Below are positions 22,544 through 35,000 of a DNA stretch of 64,000 bases, piece after piece (position 1 is the first letter of the stretch; each line of letters opens with the position of its first letter). The notes under the pieces were generated by a model, which was given only the letters and a program-made list of their open reading frames with translations, searched no databases and had not been told where the DNA came from. Source of the DNA: Anaeramoeba flamelloides (lineage: Eukaryota > Metamonada > Anaeramoebidae); the NCBI GenBank assembly GCA_027625915.1, contig JANTQA010000075.1, positions 2,728,001 through 2,792,000 on the forward strand. Direction: 5' to 3'. Both the position numbers and the translations under genes were made by a program.

Positions 22544-24045
22544 ATTTTCAATCACAAATTGAATTTTATCAGTATCAATACACCAAGAAATAAAAAACAA
22601 GGCTTTATTTGAGACACGGATTTTAGGATCTGAACACATGTTGTTTGATCGAATGTACTATATTATTATCGTTGAATATTGCTAAATATTTTCCTTTTCA
22701 AGATTTTTTTCTTTATTTACATACCTCTCAAAGTGAAATTAGTGAAAAATGAAAAAAAAAAAATAACAATTAGCAAAAATTTGTAAAATTCGGGCATGAA
22801 GTATTTTTTTCGACTATATTTTCTCACACTAATGGATTTATTCTCAAACAAAAATCCCAAATAGACACCATTCCCCAGTATGGAGTAAAGGATTGAAGTT
22901 ACTCAAGAATTTCGAAATTTTTAAAAAATATCTTTTTTTTCATAAAGTCCAAAAAAAAAATAGAATTTCTTCAAAGCGATTCAAGAAAACAAATGACACA
23001 ACGGCTTGTTAAGGATCTACAACAAAATTAGAAAAAAGTTGAGGATCCTTAAATCTGAATTTTGCAAAAATTTGCTTTGATCAAAAATTAAACATAAAAT
23101 AAATGCAGTTTGAGAATTACTACAATTTCAGAAACGAACTGAGATTCAAAATAACAAACTGAGTGGGTTTTCGAATATATCCCAAGTAAAACAATTTATT
23201 CCCACAACCACCTTTTTTGGAACCCTTCGTAAAATTTTTAATTTATAATTCTTTAAACGAAAAAGTGAATATTCTTTTTTGATAAAACTGTTCAGGAAAT
23301 TTTCTAAACTATTTGGGTATTCGTTCATTTTGAGAGTTACTCAAAATTGGTGATATTTCATTTTCCTAAAATTACTACTTCATATTTTGAGTAAATTTGG
23401 CAAACCAAAGACTGAAAAGAAATGGAAATCAAAAATACCCTACTAGTTCATTACTTAAATTTTTTAATTTGTAATTTTATTTTTTTTGTGTTTTGAAAAC
23501 TTACCAAATTTTTTTCAAAAGTACAAAATTAGGTTCAATAAATAACCAACAGAAACACTCTCAAGAACAAACTTTTTCTTTTTTAGAATATCTCAAGAAA
23601 AATGATCAACACAAAAAATATTTTCAACTGTTTCTCAATTCAGATTTGTAAAGAAAAGACTATTGTTGTAAAAGAACCAACATTATCAAAAGTGAGTTCT
23701 GTTACTCAAATAAAAACTCTTCAAAGTTTTTTTTTTCCAAACCTTCGAATTTGGCAAATATGAAAAAGAAACCAACCCAAAAGAAAGTTTTTAAAAATCT
23801 TTAGTCTCAACTTTATTTGCTGATCGATAATTTGATTCTTTTCAAAAAAAAAATTTCTAAAAATTTATCAATTTTAGAGTATAAATCTCAAAGAAATGAA
23901 TGTAGTGTTGTTCGTATTTTTTTTTTAATCGCTTAATTAATTTTTTTTTTCACTCAAAATTTTGACAAACAATTTAAATTATTTATTTTTTTTTCCAAAA
24001 CTTTCAAAGTGACTTTACTCCAAATTAAAAAGCATTTTTGTGAAC
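22544..24045. other. Gene-free AT-rich stretch
   Basis: No gene is supported. A 60-codon minus-strand frame (23328-23146; its text contains VPKKVVVGINCFTW) has more ordinary composition than its surroundings and might be another worn remnant of the family seen at 22304. This is not firm. Confidence 0.35.
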
Positions 24046-24579
24046 ATGATAAATTTTGTCAAAAAAAGATTTCAAAAAACAAAAAAAAATAAGCAAATCT
24101 TGGATCAAAAACAAAATCCAAGACAAAATTATGAACGGTATGGTGGGCTATATTTAAAGCTTAAAAGGATTGAAGAAGACTGTTATAATTTGAATGAATT
24201 ATTAAGCGACCTGCAAAAATCGAGCTTAACAAATTATCGCAAGAGCGAATTCTTTTTATTAAAACAACAATTCGAACAGAACCAACTCGCGCTGCGAAAA
24301 ATCAATATTTGGTCTTTGCATGACGAAGACGTAGCCACCAAATACGACCACACGATGAAAGAAATCAACGACACGAGGAACAATTTAAATTATTTTTCGA
24401 ATAATGGAAACAAGTGTGATAATCAAAAACAAGATCAGCAAATCAAACAACAGAATTTTATCGTTGACCAAGATTCAAAATCAGACTCATTTTCAGAATT
24501 GGATCAAGACGAGTTTATGAACTTGGCTCGGAAATCAAGTCTCAAATATCGAACACATCTTAAAAAGACTGAAAAATAA
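24046..24579 (+). CDS. Small coiled-coil protein of unknown function (177 aa)
   Basis: The first ATG in frame is at 24046; the frame is open two codons further up but only from GTG. The protein has a very basic start (residues 2-22), then a helical, coiled-coil-like body (about 35-120) with YLKLKRIEEDCYNLNELLSD and KSEFFLLKQQFEQNQLALRK, a Q/N-rich linker (about 125-150), an acidic SDSFSELDQDEF patch and a basic tail. No membrane segment, signal peptide or catalytic motif is seen. Codon use is less AT-biased than the flanks (GACCTG, CTCGCGCTGCGA), which supports real coding. I recognise no family. A cytoskeletal or membrane-trafficking helix bundle would be a guess. Confidence 0.75.
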   Translation: MINFVKKRFQKTKKNKQILDQKQNPRQNYERYGGLYLKLKRIEEDCYNLNELLSDLQKSSLTNYRKSEFFLLKQQFEQNQLALRKINIWSLHDEDVATKYDHTMKEINDTRNNLNYFSNNGNKCDNQKQDQQIKQQNFIVDQDSKSDSFSELDQDEFMNLARKSSLKYRTHLKKTEK

Positions 24580-26499
24580 ATGAGATTTTATTCATTACGA
24601 AGGATGCATAATTGGGTTTTTTCTTTGTTTTTTTTAATTATTCTTCTTTTTATCTTCCAAAAATAACATTAAGGATCCTTTTGTGTTGTTAGTTAATAAT
24701 AGTGAACAAATAAAATTGTAATTAATTGAGATTTTTATTGTTTGTGTTCTTTTTTCTCATGACTCATTGATCAAACATTTCATTTTTAAAAATTCTGAGA
24801 AACAATTTACTGGCTAATTGTTCAGATTTTGTGAAAAAGGATTAGAATTTGATTTACCCATATAAAATTATTTCGTCAGAGAGGGAATTGTTATAGCTTA
24901 ACTAAATACTTTTGAAGGTTTTTTTTTTTTTTATTTACGATCTCGAAGACTTTTAAAAATGTCAAAAAAAAAATTTCCAAGCAAACTTTAAATAATTTAC
25001 AAAAGAAAATTTAAAAAAATTTATTCGTTCTTTCAAATCAATCGTATTAATTTCCAGAATGTTTCTTTTTGAAGGTAAACAGGGGTATTGTAATTCTCAA
25101 TATTTAAAATCTTTTGTTTAATAACAACCTTGTTATTTGTACTGGACAAAATGGAGTTTGTATTGTGTTTTGATATTTTTTAGATGTAAAAATCATAAGT
25201 AAATACAGAAAACAGATTGTTAAGGCTGTAACTATAATATACAAATTTTGAGTATTAAAGTTAAGATGAAACTGAATTCTTCAAATTATTTCTTTAACCC
25301 AAGAAATTTATATATTAATAAATATGTTAGATCTTCTTTTATAATATATTTTCATACCTATTAAAAAAAGGAAATATCAAAATAAAAAAAAAATTGATTC
25401 AAGAAATAATAAAAAAAAAAACCTTTATTTCTTGATCTTATCCGTAATATTTGAGGTAACATTTCTTTTTCTTTTCTTGTTTTTATTTTTTTAATTCTGA
25501 ATGAAAAAACTTTTTTTTAAGGGACTAGTCTCTATTATTTTTTTTTTTTGATCAATTTCAAATATGGATTCCAGTTCTAGAAATATGATTAATATTTAAA
25601 ATAAACAGAGTTTTCAAATCAAAGTAATTGGCAAAAAATTTTCTCTCACTCGATTAAATTTAGGTCAAAAAATTTAATAGAGATTAGTCACTTAAATAAT
25701 TTTTGAGAATCAAATTACTTTTTATTTGAAAAGAATTTCCAAAATGAATTTTAAATTCTATTTTCATTTAAAAAACTAGTAACTGTTATAAATTTTTAAT
25801 CCCAAAGGTAATAGATTAATTATTTACAAGGATACAATTAAACCAGATAAGTAACTTCATTAATCAACTTTAGAGAAATGAATAATCATTTTTAAAAGAA
25901 TTTCATTTTTACCAATGAAATTTTCTTGTCAAAAGATCATTGATCCTTTTTGTTTTGGGTTTTTGGATCAAATCATAAAGAGAAAAAATTTCCAAAATCA
26001 TTTTATTTTGAAGAAATTTCACTTTTAGTAATTTTAGAGAGTATGAATAAACAAATAAAATTCCAATCATATTTTAAAAATACAATAAAAATAAATCAAA
26101 TAGTGAATCCTTGAAGATCTAAAAAAATTGATCATCTAAGCCAAATTTCAAAATTATATGCTATTTTTTTTATTATTATTTTTTTCTTTTTTCTTTTGTT
26201 TTTCAAAAAATAAAAAGATTATTTATATTTTTATTTATTAATCTATATTAATTATTGTCTCTAAACACTTGAGTAAAATAAATTAATATTCAAAAAAAAA
26301 ATAATTAAACAAATTTTTTTCTGATGAAAAACCCTGCCCCTATTTTTGAAATAAAATTTATTTTATTCACAAATATTTATTAAATTTCTTGAAATTAGAA
26401 AGATTATACAATATTCTTTTTTAAATATCGAGGGTATTAACCAGGAATTGTTATATAAAAATCAGTTATTTCATAATATCGATTAATTTTTTTTTTATT
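24580..26499. other. Gene-free stretch with one dispersed repeat block
   Basis: No gene is seen. The segment 26160-26380 matches 43555-43760: the TATTTTTATTTATTAATCTA and CCCCTATTTTTGAAAT blocks occur in the same order and spacing. Near 25143-25165 is an outward-facing terminus (AAAATGGAGTTTGTATTG) resembling the TAAACTCCATT ends of local TIR elements; an opposing one lies at 22088. Confidence 0.5.
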
Positions 26500-27000
26500 A
26501 GAAATAAGAATTAGAATTATTAACTTATATTTGTTTTAATTTTTTGAAAAAATTGAGAAATAATTGTAAAGTCTATTGATATTTTTAATCTCTGTGTTAT
26601 TAAGAATCCAACCTAAAGAACTAAAATCGAGTTATTAATTATCGATTATAAATAATCAAATTATAAAGTATTTCCTAAGATTATAAGTTGAATTTTAAAG
26701 AGGTTTGAAAAAAGTATATTGGGTGAATTTTTAATTTGATTATTTAGTTTTTTTTTCCCTATTTTTTTATTCAATAGAGAAAAAAAAATTGTTTTTAACG
26801 GTTCTTTGAACCAAAAAAATATATTTTTTTAATGTTTAATATAATTATTGTAATTTTTTTGAAATTCAGTTTATTTTTTAAACTCATTTATTATAGAACT
26901 TAGTGGTATTATTTTTAAAGTGTATTTCAGTACATTTCCTTTACAGGCTATAAGATTTCTTTCTTCTTTTAAAAAAAAAATAATTCTTTTTTAAATTATT
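26500..27000 (+). repeat. Dispersed repeat R8, copy 2
   Basis: The blocks are ordered as in 9776-10290: GTGTTATTAAGAATCC, AAATAATCAAATTATAAAG, GATTATAAGTTGAA, TATAAGATTTCTTTCTTC. Identity looks moderate, with many small gaps, so the copy is old. It has no coding. Confidence 0.65.
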
Positions 27001-27059
27001 CAGAAGCGTGTTGAATTTTGAAAATTTACAATTATGAGAAAAATGGATAAAACTTTTTA

Positions 27060-27257
27060 CAGCCAGTTTCACTTTTAAGGCAAAAACTTTCAACAAAATT
27101 TAAGACACAATAAAAATCACAAATTAAAGCACAAAATTCAAATTCAAGTAAAAATAAATTGTAAAAAAAAAATATTACAAATTTTGTGCCTTAATTTGTG
27201 GTTTTTTTGTGCCTTAAATTTAGTTGAAAGTTTTTGCCTTAAAAGTAAAACTGACTG
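27060..27257. mobile_element. Foldback MITE with CAGTCAGTTTCAC ends, copy 1
   Basis: A 198-bp element that is nearly one long inverted repeat. Left CAGCCAGTTTCACTTTTAAG is the complement of right CTTAAAAGTAAAACTGACTG bar two bases, and the match continues through AAGGCAAAAACTTTCAAC, CACAAATTAAAGCACAAA and their complements to a loop near 27160. TA sits immediately outside both ends (27058-27059, 27258-27259), the signature of Tc1/mariner-type insertion. Transcribed, it would form an arm of about 90 bp. Confidence 0.88.
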
Positions 27258-27260
27258 TAA

Positions 27261-28415
27261 AACAAGAAATTCCTTTCTGAAAATAGTTTTTAAAGTCAGT
27301 TTGACATTGTAGTATTAGATTTTTGCACCATTTTTCAATTTAAAGATGCGGTATTTTTTTTTTTTTGAATTTGAGATTTGATATTACTAGTGGATTTTTT
27401 TTAGTTTTCTAGTCCCTTTATTATTCAAATCAATGAATCAATTTTTAATATTCCAAAAGAATTTTCAAAATGAATTTAAAACTTCTAAGCCCCTTTATTT
27501 ATATAATTCAAGTTTTATTTCCATTTAAGTATATTTTTTTAAATATTAATCAGAAATAAAGGTTTATAGTTTATATTTGTTTGATTTGATAATTATATTT
27601 TTCTATTAAATTGAAAATTAAAAATTATTATGAATTCTGATTTAATTTTTTTACTCAATTTTTCATTTTCTGTGGATCTTTTGTAGTTTTTTTTTTATTT
27701 TTATTATTCTAAATATTATCTCTAATCTTTGAAATGGTTTTCTTTGTTTGTGCTATATTTTGAAAAAAAATATTTGAAAAGAGAATTTCGGAAATAAAAT
27801 TTGTCAATAAATGTTTGATAAAATAAAAATCAATACTAATGAGATGAAAAATCCAAGGTAATAACTGTTTATTCTCCAAATTAAAAAAATAAAGAAAGTA
27901 AAAACTTTGAAAATATAATTATGTTGATTTTTTTTTTTGTTATTCTTAGTTTCCAGAAGTTTCTATGCAAAGGGCAGTTTTCTTGTTTGGACTTCTTAAA
28001 AATAAACGATTAAATCAAATATTTATCTTCTCATTATGATTTTTGGTTTATTCTACGTTTAATTTCAATTATTCGTAAATATTCATTTTTTATCTAAAAA
28101 ATAAATTGAATAAAACCAAAAATTTAATCAAAAAATTTTTTAAAAAATAAAAAAATGAAAGATTCAACTCTGAATTACTTTGGGCTCTTTTGGATAATAA
28201 AGCAGCGAGAGGTATTTAAGTTTCGAATTCCAGTATCACACAGCACTCAAAAAAATCTTGTTTTCAATAATATTGGAATTAAAATTTTTATAAATGGTAA
28301 AATGTACCTACTTTCTTAAAATGTTTTCCCCACACAATTTTTTTTATTATTATTTGGCGTAATTCTTAATTGTTAAGTTTGAGAAATAATTCGGAATCAA
28401 AAAATAATGAATGAA
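27261..28415. other. AT-rich stretch between two foldback MITEs
   Basis: No gene is seen. The part at 27330-27420 (TTTTTTTTAGTTTTCTAGTCCCTTTA) echoes 11165-11270. Otherwise it is uninformative. Confidence 0.4.
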
Positions 28416-28417
28416 TA

Positions 28418-28614
28418 CAGTCAGTTTCACTTTTAAGGCACAAACATTCAACGAAATTTAATGCACAAAAAAAATCTCAAATTAAAGCACAAAATTCAAA
28501 TTCTAGTAAAAATAAATTGTAAAAAAAAAAATTCCAAATTTTGTGCCTTAATTTGAGATTTTTTTGTGCCTTAAATTTCGTTGAAAGTTTTTGCCTTAAA
28601 AGTGAAACTGACTG
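28418..28614. mobile_element. Foldback MITE with CAGTCAGTTTCAC ends, copy 2
   Basis: It is 197 bp, about 90% alike to the 27060 copy, with perfect outer ends (CAGTCAGTTTCACTTTTAAG and its exact complement) and flanking TA (28416-28417, 28615-28616). It is the least worn member, so probably the youngest. Confidence 0.9.
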
Positions 28615-28616
28615 TA

Positions 28617-29457
28617 ACAATTTTTTATCAAAATCGCTAATATTTAACATATTTATTGTTTTGGTGAGATTACCTTTTAACCATTTTTCTAAATACCAAG
28701 TTTCAAAAAATGCTGATTGACATAGAAATCCAGAAAAGAAAATATTTTTATTGAGATCAAATTCATGGCTTCCATTTTTTATGAAAAAGGAAACTATACA
28801 ATTGGTTTATTATCAAAAATTCTATAATTTTTTTCACTCTTTATTTCCTTTTCCATCACTATTATCGAATAAATAGTCTGTATACTATTTCCAAGAAAGT
28901 GGTACAAAGTTATTTCAAATTATCTTTATTAAAATTAATCAATAAAGTAATGAAATATGGAAAATCATTAAAAATTATTTATTGATTCTTTAAAATAATT
29001 GATTCATTTGTTAGTATTTTTGTACATTTATAAAATGTTTTAAATTTTCTGATCTTGGTTTTATCTGATATTTTTTTAATAGTGCAAAATTCATTTTATG
29101 GTTTTCTTTTTAATCGTTAAAAATCATTGTCATTACTACTATAATTTCAACACATTTTACCCTAGAATAAAAAAACATATAAATGTATTTTATCTTTAAA
29201 AAAATCATTTCTACCCTTACTATATTTCAATTTTTTATTGGAATCGTTCATTTATTGTTTTCTCTAAAAAAAGTGTTAGTGCTATTTTTTTTCATTTTTT
29301 TGGAAATATTTTAACCAACATATTTTGAAATAAATAAAAATTCAAAAAAATAATTTTCTTTTCAAATTAATGTTTTATTATAAAAAACGATAAAAAAATA
29401 GTCCACATATTCAAAAATTAACTCAATTAGAAATAAAAATAATTAATTATTTTTTTC
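28617..29457. other. Gene-free AT-rich stretch
   Basis: I see no gene, repeat copy or regulatory motif that I can support. Confidence 0.4.
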
Positions 29458-29988
29458 TAAACTACATTCCAAAAATTTGGACACAGTTTAAACAGTGGAA
29501 AGTACATCATTAATACACTTTAAATTCAATTTGTAAATAATTTTGATTTTACAAACTATTTCATTTTTTATCTTTTTTGTTTTGTTTTCATTTCCTTTTT
29601 TGCAGTTACGTAATCTATAACTTTAGATCTAAAATTTTTTTCAATGGTTGATAGAAAGTTAATGTTGAGTTTGTGAAATTGGAAAATAACATACAATTGG
29701 TAGATGGTATCTTATCATTTGATCGATCAACAATTGTTTATGAAATTTCAATAAATTTACCAATAAATTTTTTGTTCCACTCGTTTCATTATTTTGGACA
29801 TACCTGTTTTTATTTTTTTGTTTTATATTTTTTTCTTTTATTTGGATTTAAAACGATTACTTATTAAAACATTAATAATGGGTAACTTAAATGTTGTTTT
29901 CTATTACATTTGGAAAAATACAATAAATTGGGTTTTGTTTTGCCTATTTTTGATTTTGGGTGTATCCAAATTTTTGGAATGGGGTTTA
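29458..29988 (+). mobile_element. TIR element, CCAAAAATTTGGACA family, copy 2
   Basis: It is 531 bp. The left end TAAACTACATTCCAAAAATT and the complement of the right end TAAACCCCATTCCAAAAATT match over about 27 bp and continue TTGGA(C/T)ACA, with TA at both tips. It aligns with 20998-21531 throughout. Frames of 64-74 codons inside have low-complexity hydrophobic content and are not conserved between the copies, so it is non-coding. Confidence 0.85.
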
Positions 29989-32091
29989 GTAATATATTGG
30001 AAACATGTAAAATCTTGAATTTGAAAAATTGACCCAAATTAATAAATGAGATGGATGATTTGAACTCGCCCATTTCATAAATCTAAAAGTTTAATGACAT
30101 TTTTTTTTGTTTGTCAAAATAAACTTTCAAATTATGTTAAAAAAATATACAAGTCCCTTCATCATTTTTTTTTAGAAAATAATTAAGTTTAAATTATTTT
30201 GCCTTATTTATGTCAAAGTGTTAAAAAAGTTAAATTTCAATTCTAAATAATAATTGATATTTAAAGGAAAGGGGAAAAGAAATTGAAATATACATACCAA
30301 AAAAAGTTAGAAATAGTAGGAAATATAATTAACTCGATTTTTTTAGGAATAATTGTAGAACACAAAATTCTTGGATCATTATTGAAAAAAATACTAACAT
30401 CCTTTTTGATCATCAATTGACGATCAAAAGAAATTACAATAAAAAACAATATATTTTTTCAAAAATCATTTACAAGGTTTTAAAGATATTAGAATAATAT
30501 GTTTTAAATTTATATCCCACGATAAAAAAATTCGAAAAAGATTCCAAAAAAAACCAAAAATAAAAAAGTTAAAGTAAAAAAAAAATTAAAAAAATGATTT
30601 TAATTTTGACTTTATCAAAATAGTGTATATATACCGTATACATTCAAACCCTTTAAACCCTTGTAATTCACTCACTTATTACAACTGTTACACTTTTGAA
30701 CAAATTATTTTTTATTATTATAACATCTTTTATCATTTCTTCGAATTTGAGAACTGACTATAACCTTTGATAACTATAATTCAAACATAAATATATTTTA
30801 TTCATTTTTCTAGGTAAACTTGAAGGCTTTTAATATGTGAGATAATATTATTTTCTCATTTAAATCTTTTTTATTTTCTTTTCTTTTATTTTTTTTTGAT
30901 AAACTTGAATTTTTTAAATTATATTACCCAGTCTATCGTTTATATGGGATGTATTCTAAAACTTCAAATAATTTCTGAAATTTTTTAGAAATACAACAAT
31001 TTTAAAACGTGGAATCATACTATTGGAATCAGTTTTTATCAACATATCCGATTTGCTAAAGTTCCTTTTCAGAATAATTTTTCATAAAACATCAAAAATT
31101 ATTTTATTCTGATTCAACGGAATTTAAAAAAGAATTTTTTATTTGTTACCCAGACTTTAAAAAAAAAAAAACTTATTGCAATTCCCTTTCAACGAAAAAT
31201 AATTTTTATATCAGGAATAAAAACAAAATATGAAGATTGGCGAAAAAATGATTAAAACTAAAATCACAAGAAAAAAACCTCAAATATTTATAAATATTTT
31301 CAATACATATTAAATGTTTTTTGAAAAATAAAAAATTTCCACTTATTAATAATTATATTTTGAGAAATGATGTGATTCTATTTAAAAACCAAATTTAAAT
31401 AAACAATAAAATAAAAACAAATCATTTGATTTTTTTGAACCAAAAAAAGAATTATTTGAGAATTTTTCGAAAAACAATCAAAATATGAACTCTGATTATT
31501 AGTAATTTAATTATTGATAAAACTATTTTCATTCAGCCTATGAAAGCCCAAAATAAAATATTAAAATAAATACAAAAACACAAAAAAACATTTTTTTTCT
31601 TTAATTTAAAAAATATAGTAATTAGAAAATAAAAAAAAAATATTCAAATAAGTTAAAAATAATAATAAATCAATTTCGTTAAAAGATGATTTCGCAAAAA
31701 GCATTTTTTTTTTTCTATTTTTTTCAATATTATACTTTTTGGGATTATTTTGTAGAATATAATTGATTAAAATTTTGATTAAAAATTATAATCAATTTTA
31801 ATTTTGATATATTACAATTAATTAAAATTATGATAATATATAAAATTTAATTTATTTTTATTAATTGTAATTGATTTCGCAAAAAAAAAAAAAAACGAGC
31901 AAAGAAAAAAGCGTGTTGATCGAATACCATTTCACCATAAAAGAGAAATGGCATATTAATGAAAACACTCTACTTTATAGTTATTTATTTATATAGAATT
32001 CTCGTTATCAAAATCTCTTATTTTGATAAATGACACTAAATTAATTCATTAATTAATTTGATAATAAGCAATTAATTTTGGATCGGAGAAT
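29989..32091. repeat. Gene-free stretch with dispersed repeat R9, copy 1
   Basis: There is no gene. The part at 31040-31500 corresponds to 57230-58130: TTATTTTATTCTGATT, CTCAAATATTTAT, ATTCTATTTAAAAACCAAAT and CCAAAAAAAGAATTATTTG occur in the same order. Copy 1 lacks the 419-bp inverted-repeat insertion seen at 57571-57989. A block at 30600-30670 also resembles 45040-45110. Confidence 0.55.
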
Positions 32092-35000
32092 TTAAACTTT
32101 TTTTGAAGCAAAAATTATGGAATTGCATAAAATAACATTTCCGTCTGTTGAATGTAACCAAAAATTTGAAGTGCCGACATTACTTGATAAGGGGCAAAAG
32201 TTCAGCACGACAACATAGCCAGCTTTGGGGTTTTTCTTTTTGATGGCGATCAGAGGTGTGCTGTCTTCCCATTCCGAGATAATTTGACTGTTACCGTCTG
32301 TACTCAAAGATAAATTGCAATGGAGAGAGCTATTCCCGCCGTTAAAATCATGAACGTTTTTGAGAATCGGATGGTTTGGGAAATTTTTATTCCCCATCTT
32401 GAGGTGTGATGCTTTTAATAGTTTCCCTTTTGCTACTGGTAAAAAACTTTTTTCAGTAATTCTTCCACCCAAGAACTCTGACTTGAAGAAATTTTCATTA
32501 CTATTTTCTTTCTCGGTTTCGTTATTTGTGCTTGTACTTGTTAAATCGCCATTTTCTAACAATAAAGAAGGATAAGCTGAAATTACAATACCACCTCCAC
32601 TGTCAACAAACGAAGCAAGTCTGTCGCCAAGTAGTGAGGAATTATGGAATTTGTCGAGAGAATAAACCAATAAAACACTATATTTTTTTAAATAACTTAA
32701 TGATGGTATTTTTGATGTGACAACAATTGTATCAATCGTTTTAATATTTGGGTTATTTAGGGAATCTTTTAAATCTTGGATATGATTTTCATCATTGTCT
32801 GCACAAATTAATAGAACTCGGCAATTTTTGTTATTCCCCTGTGAATACCTTCTTTTTTTTTGATTAGTTTTTTTATTATTATAATTTTTATTACTCTTGT
32901 AGTTTTTATTCGAATTATAATTGCTATGTTTATTTGCCTTTTTATTTTTCTTATTATTATTGTTTGTAATATTAATATTATTTTTATAATGTTTGTTTTG
33001 ATTTTGGCGTGGTTGGTTCTTATTCTTATTCTTATTCTTATTCTGATTTCTATGCTTATGCTTATTCTTTCTAGTATTATTCTTATTCTGATAAGTATTT
33101 TTTTTTTCATTATTATTCTCAATTCCCCTACGACTATTATTATTGGTATTGGTATTGTCATTGTTATTGTTATTGTTATTGTTATTATTGGTATAATTAT
33201 AATTATATGGAACCGTTTTTATTGTTTTTGGTGTATTATTTAAATTGTTTTGTTCAAATTTCTCATTATTCGTTGGATCATCTACACTATAACATTTTTT
33301 CATTTTCAATTTCTTCTGGTTTTCATTTGTGTTTCTCTTTTCATTTATATTGTTCTTTTCATTTAAATTTTGTTTTTGTTTTTGTTTTTCCTTTTCTTTA
33401 ACATTATTCTCTTCTTTTCTTTTACCAAATTCTTTTGATCCCAGTTTATACCCAGCAATTTTATTTATTTTTTGTTCTTGTAATTCCAATTGCTTGATTT
33501 GTTCAATTGCATAATTTTTGTTTGTTTTTTTATTTGCTTTTTTATTTGTCTTTTTATTTGAATTCGTTTTTTCTTTTTCAATGATAAGATCTTCGTTTGA
33601 ATGGAAATTGGAATTGGAATTGGAATAAGAAGAAGAAGATGTATTTGTGTTTGTATTATTATTTGTGTTTGTGTTTGTATTTGTATTTGTAGTTGTAGTT
33701 GTAGTTGTGTTTGTATTTGTATTATTATTGTAGCTATTGGTGGTAGTGATGTTTGAAAAGGATGTCGAGGTCAAATTAGAATTAGAGTTTGTATAAGAAT
33801 AGCTTTCGGAATTATTATCTGAATTGAAGTTAGTATTGGAATCGGAGTCCGAATCAGAATCAGTAGAAAAAGAAATTTCAAAGTTTGGCACTGGATTATC
33901 GTCATTGGAATCATTCTCAAGATTAAAACCACTCTGCGAAAAATTCTCTGTTTCATCCATATCAGTGCCGAATTGTGGCTGTTCGATCTGATAATCCAAA
34001 GATTTTGGATCATTATAATTGTTTAACTGATGAGATTTTTTGTCCATTTCGAAGGGGCTAATCGGGGAGTTCATAATTTCATTTCCTTTGTTGTCATAAG
34101 GAACTGTTTGATTCGTTTTTTTCGTTTTTGGTTTATATTTTTTTTTATAAAGATTTCTTGTTTTTTTGGAACTACTATTGCCCTTTTTTTTCTTTTGTAA
34201 CGAATCTTTTTTTTTTTTTCTTTTGATTCCTTTTTTTTGTGAAAATTTTGAAATTTTGGACCTTCTGGTTTTGGTTTTTGATTTTGAATGGTGAACATTT
34301 TTATTATGATTACTATTATACAAATTTGAATTCTTTTTTTCCTGGTTGCCTTTTTCGTTGCTTGCATCCTTATTATTATTTTTCGTTTCTGTGTTGTCAT
34401 TGAAAATATTTTGAAAAAACTTATCAGGCTCAAATAGGCCTGTCAAAGAAATCTCATTTAATTCTTCAGAGTTCATTAAATCTAACCTAATTAAAGGCAG
34501 AATATTAACCAAAATTTTGGAAAGATTTTCTTCATCATAAATTTCAATAATATTATTATTATTAATATTAATATTGATGCCATTGTCATTGTCATTGTCA
34601 TTGCCATTGAAATTGTCATTGGAATTATCGTTATCATTGTTGTTGTTAGTTTTGTTTTTATCAATTTGAAACTTTCCCCATTCATAAACATTTCGAAAGA
34701 TGTTTATTGAAATATTTTTTTTTTCAACATTCAATTTGATTTTCAATATTTTTAAAATAATTTCTTCTGTGCAACCAACTAATCTTTTTGGATTTTGAAA
34801 AAATGATTGCAAATTTTTTTTAATAAACCTTATTAGAAATTTATGAAACTTTTCATTATCGATTTTTAAAAACATTGAAACGCAATTGTCAACAGTAACC
34901 AAACTTGACAAGTATTTTAAAAAAATTGGTTCTAATTCGTTCATTTGGTATTCAACACATATTTTGTAATATTCAAAAATATTGCTTTCAGTTAATTCTG

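Noticed and set aside
29673-30018. 64- and 74-codon frames inside the 29458-29988 element as transposase remnants
   Set aside because: The frames are not kept in the sister copy at 20998 and show no DDE or helix-turn-helix features.
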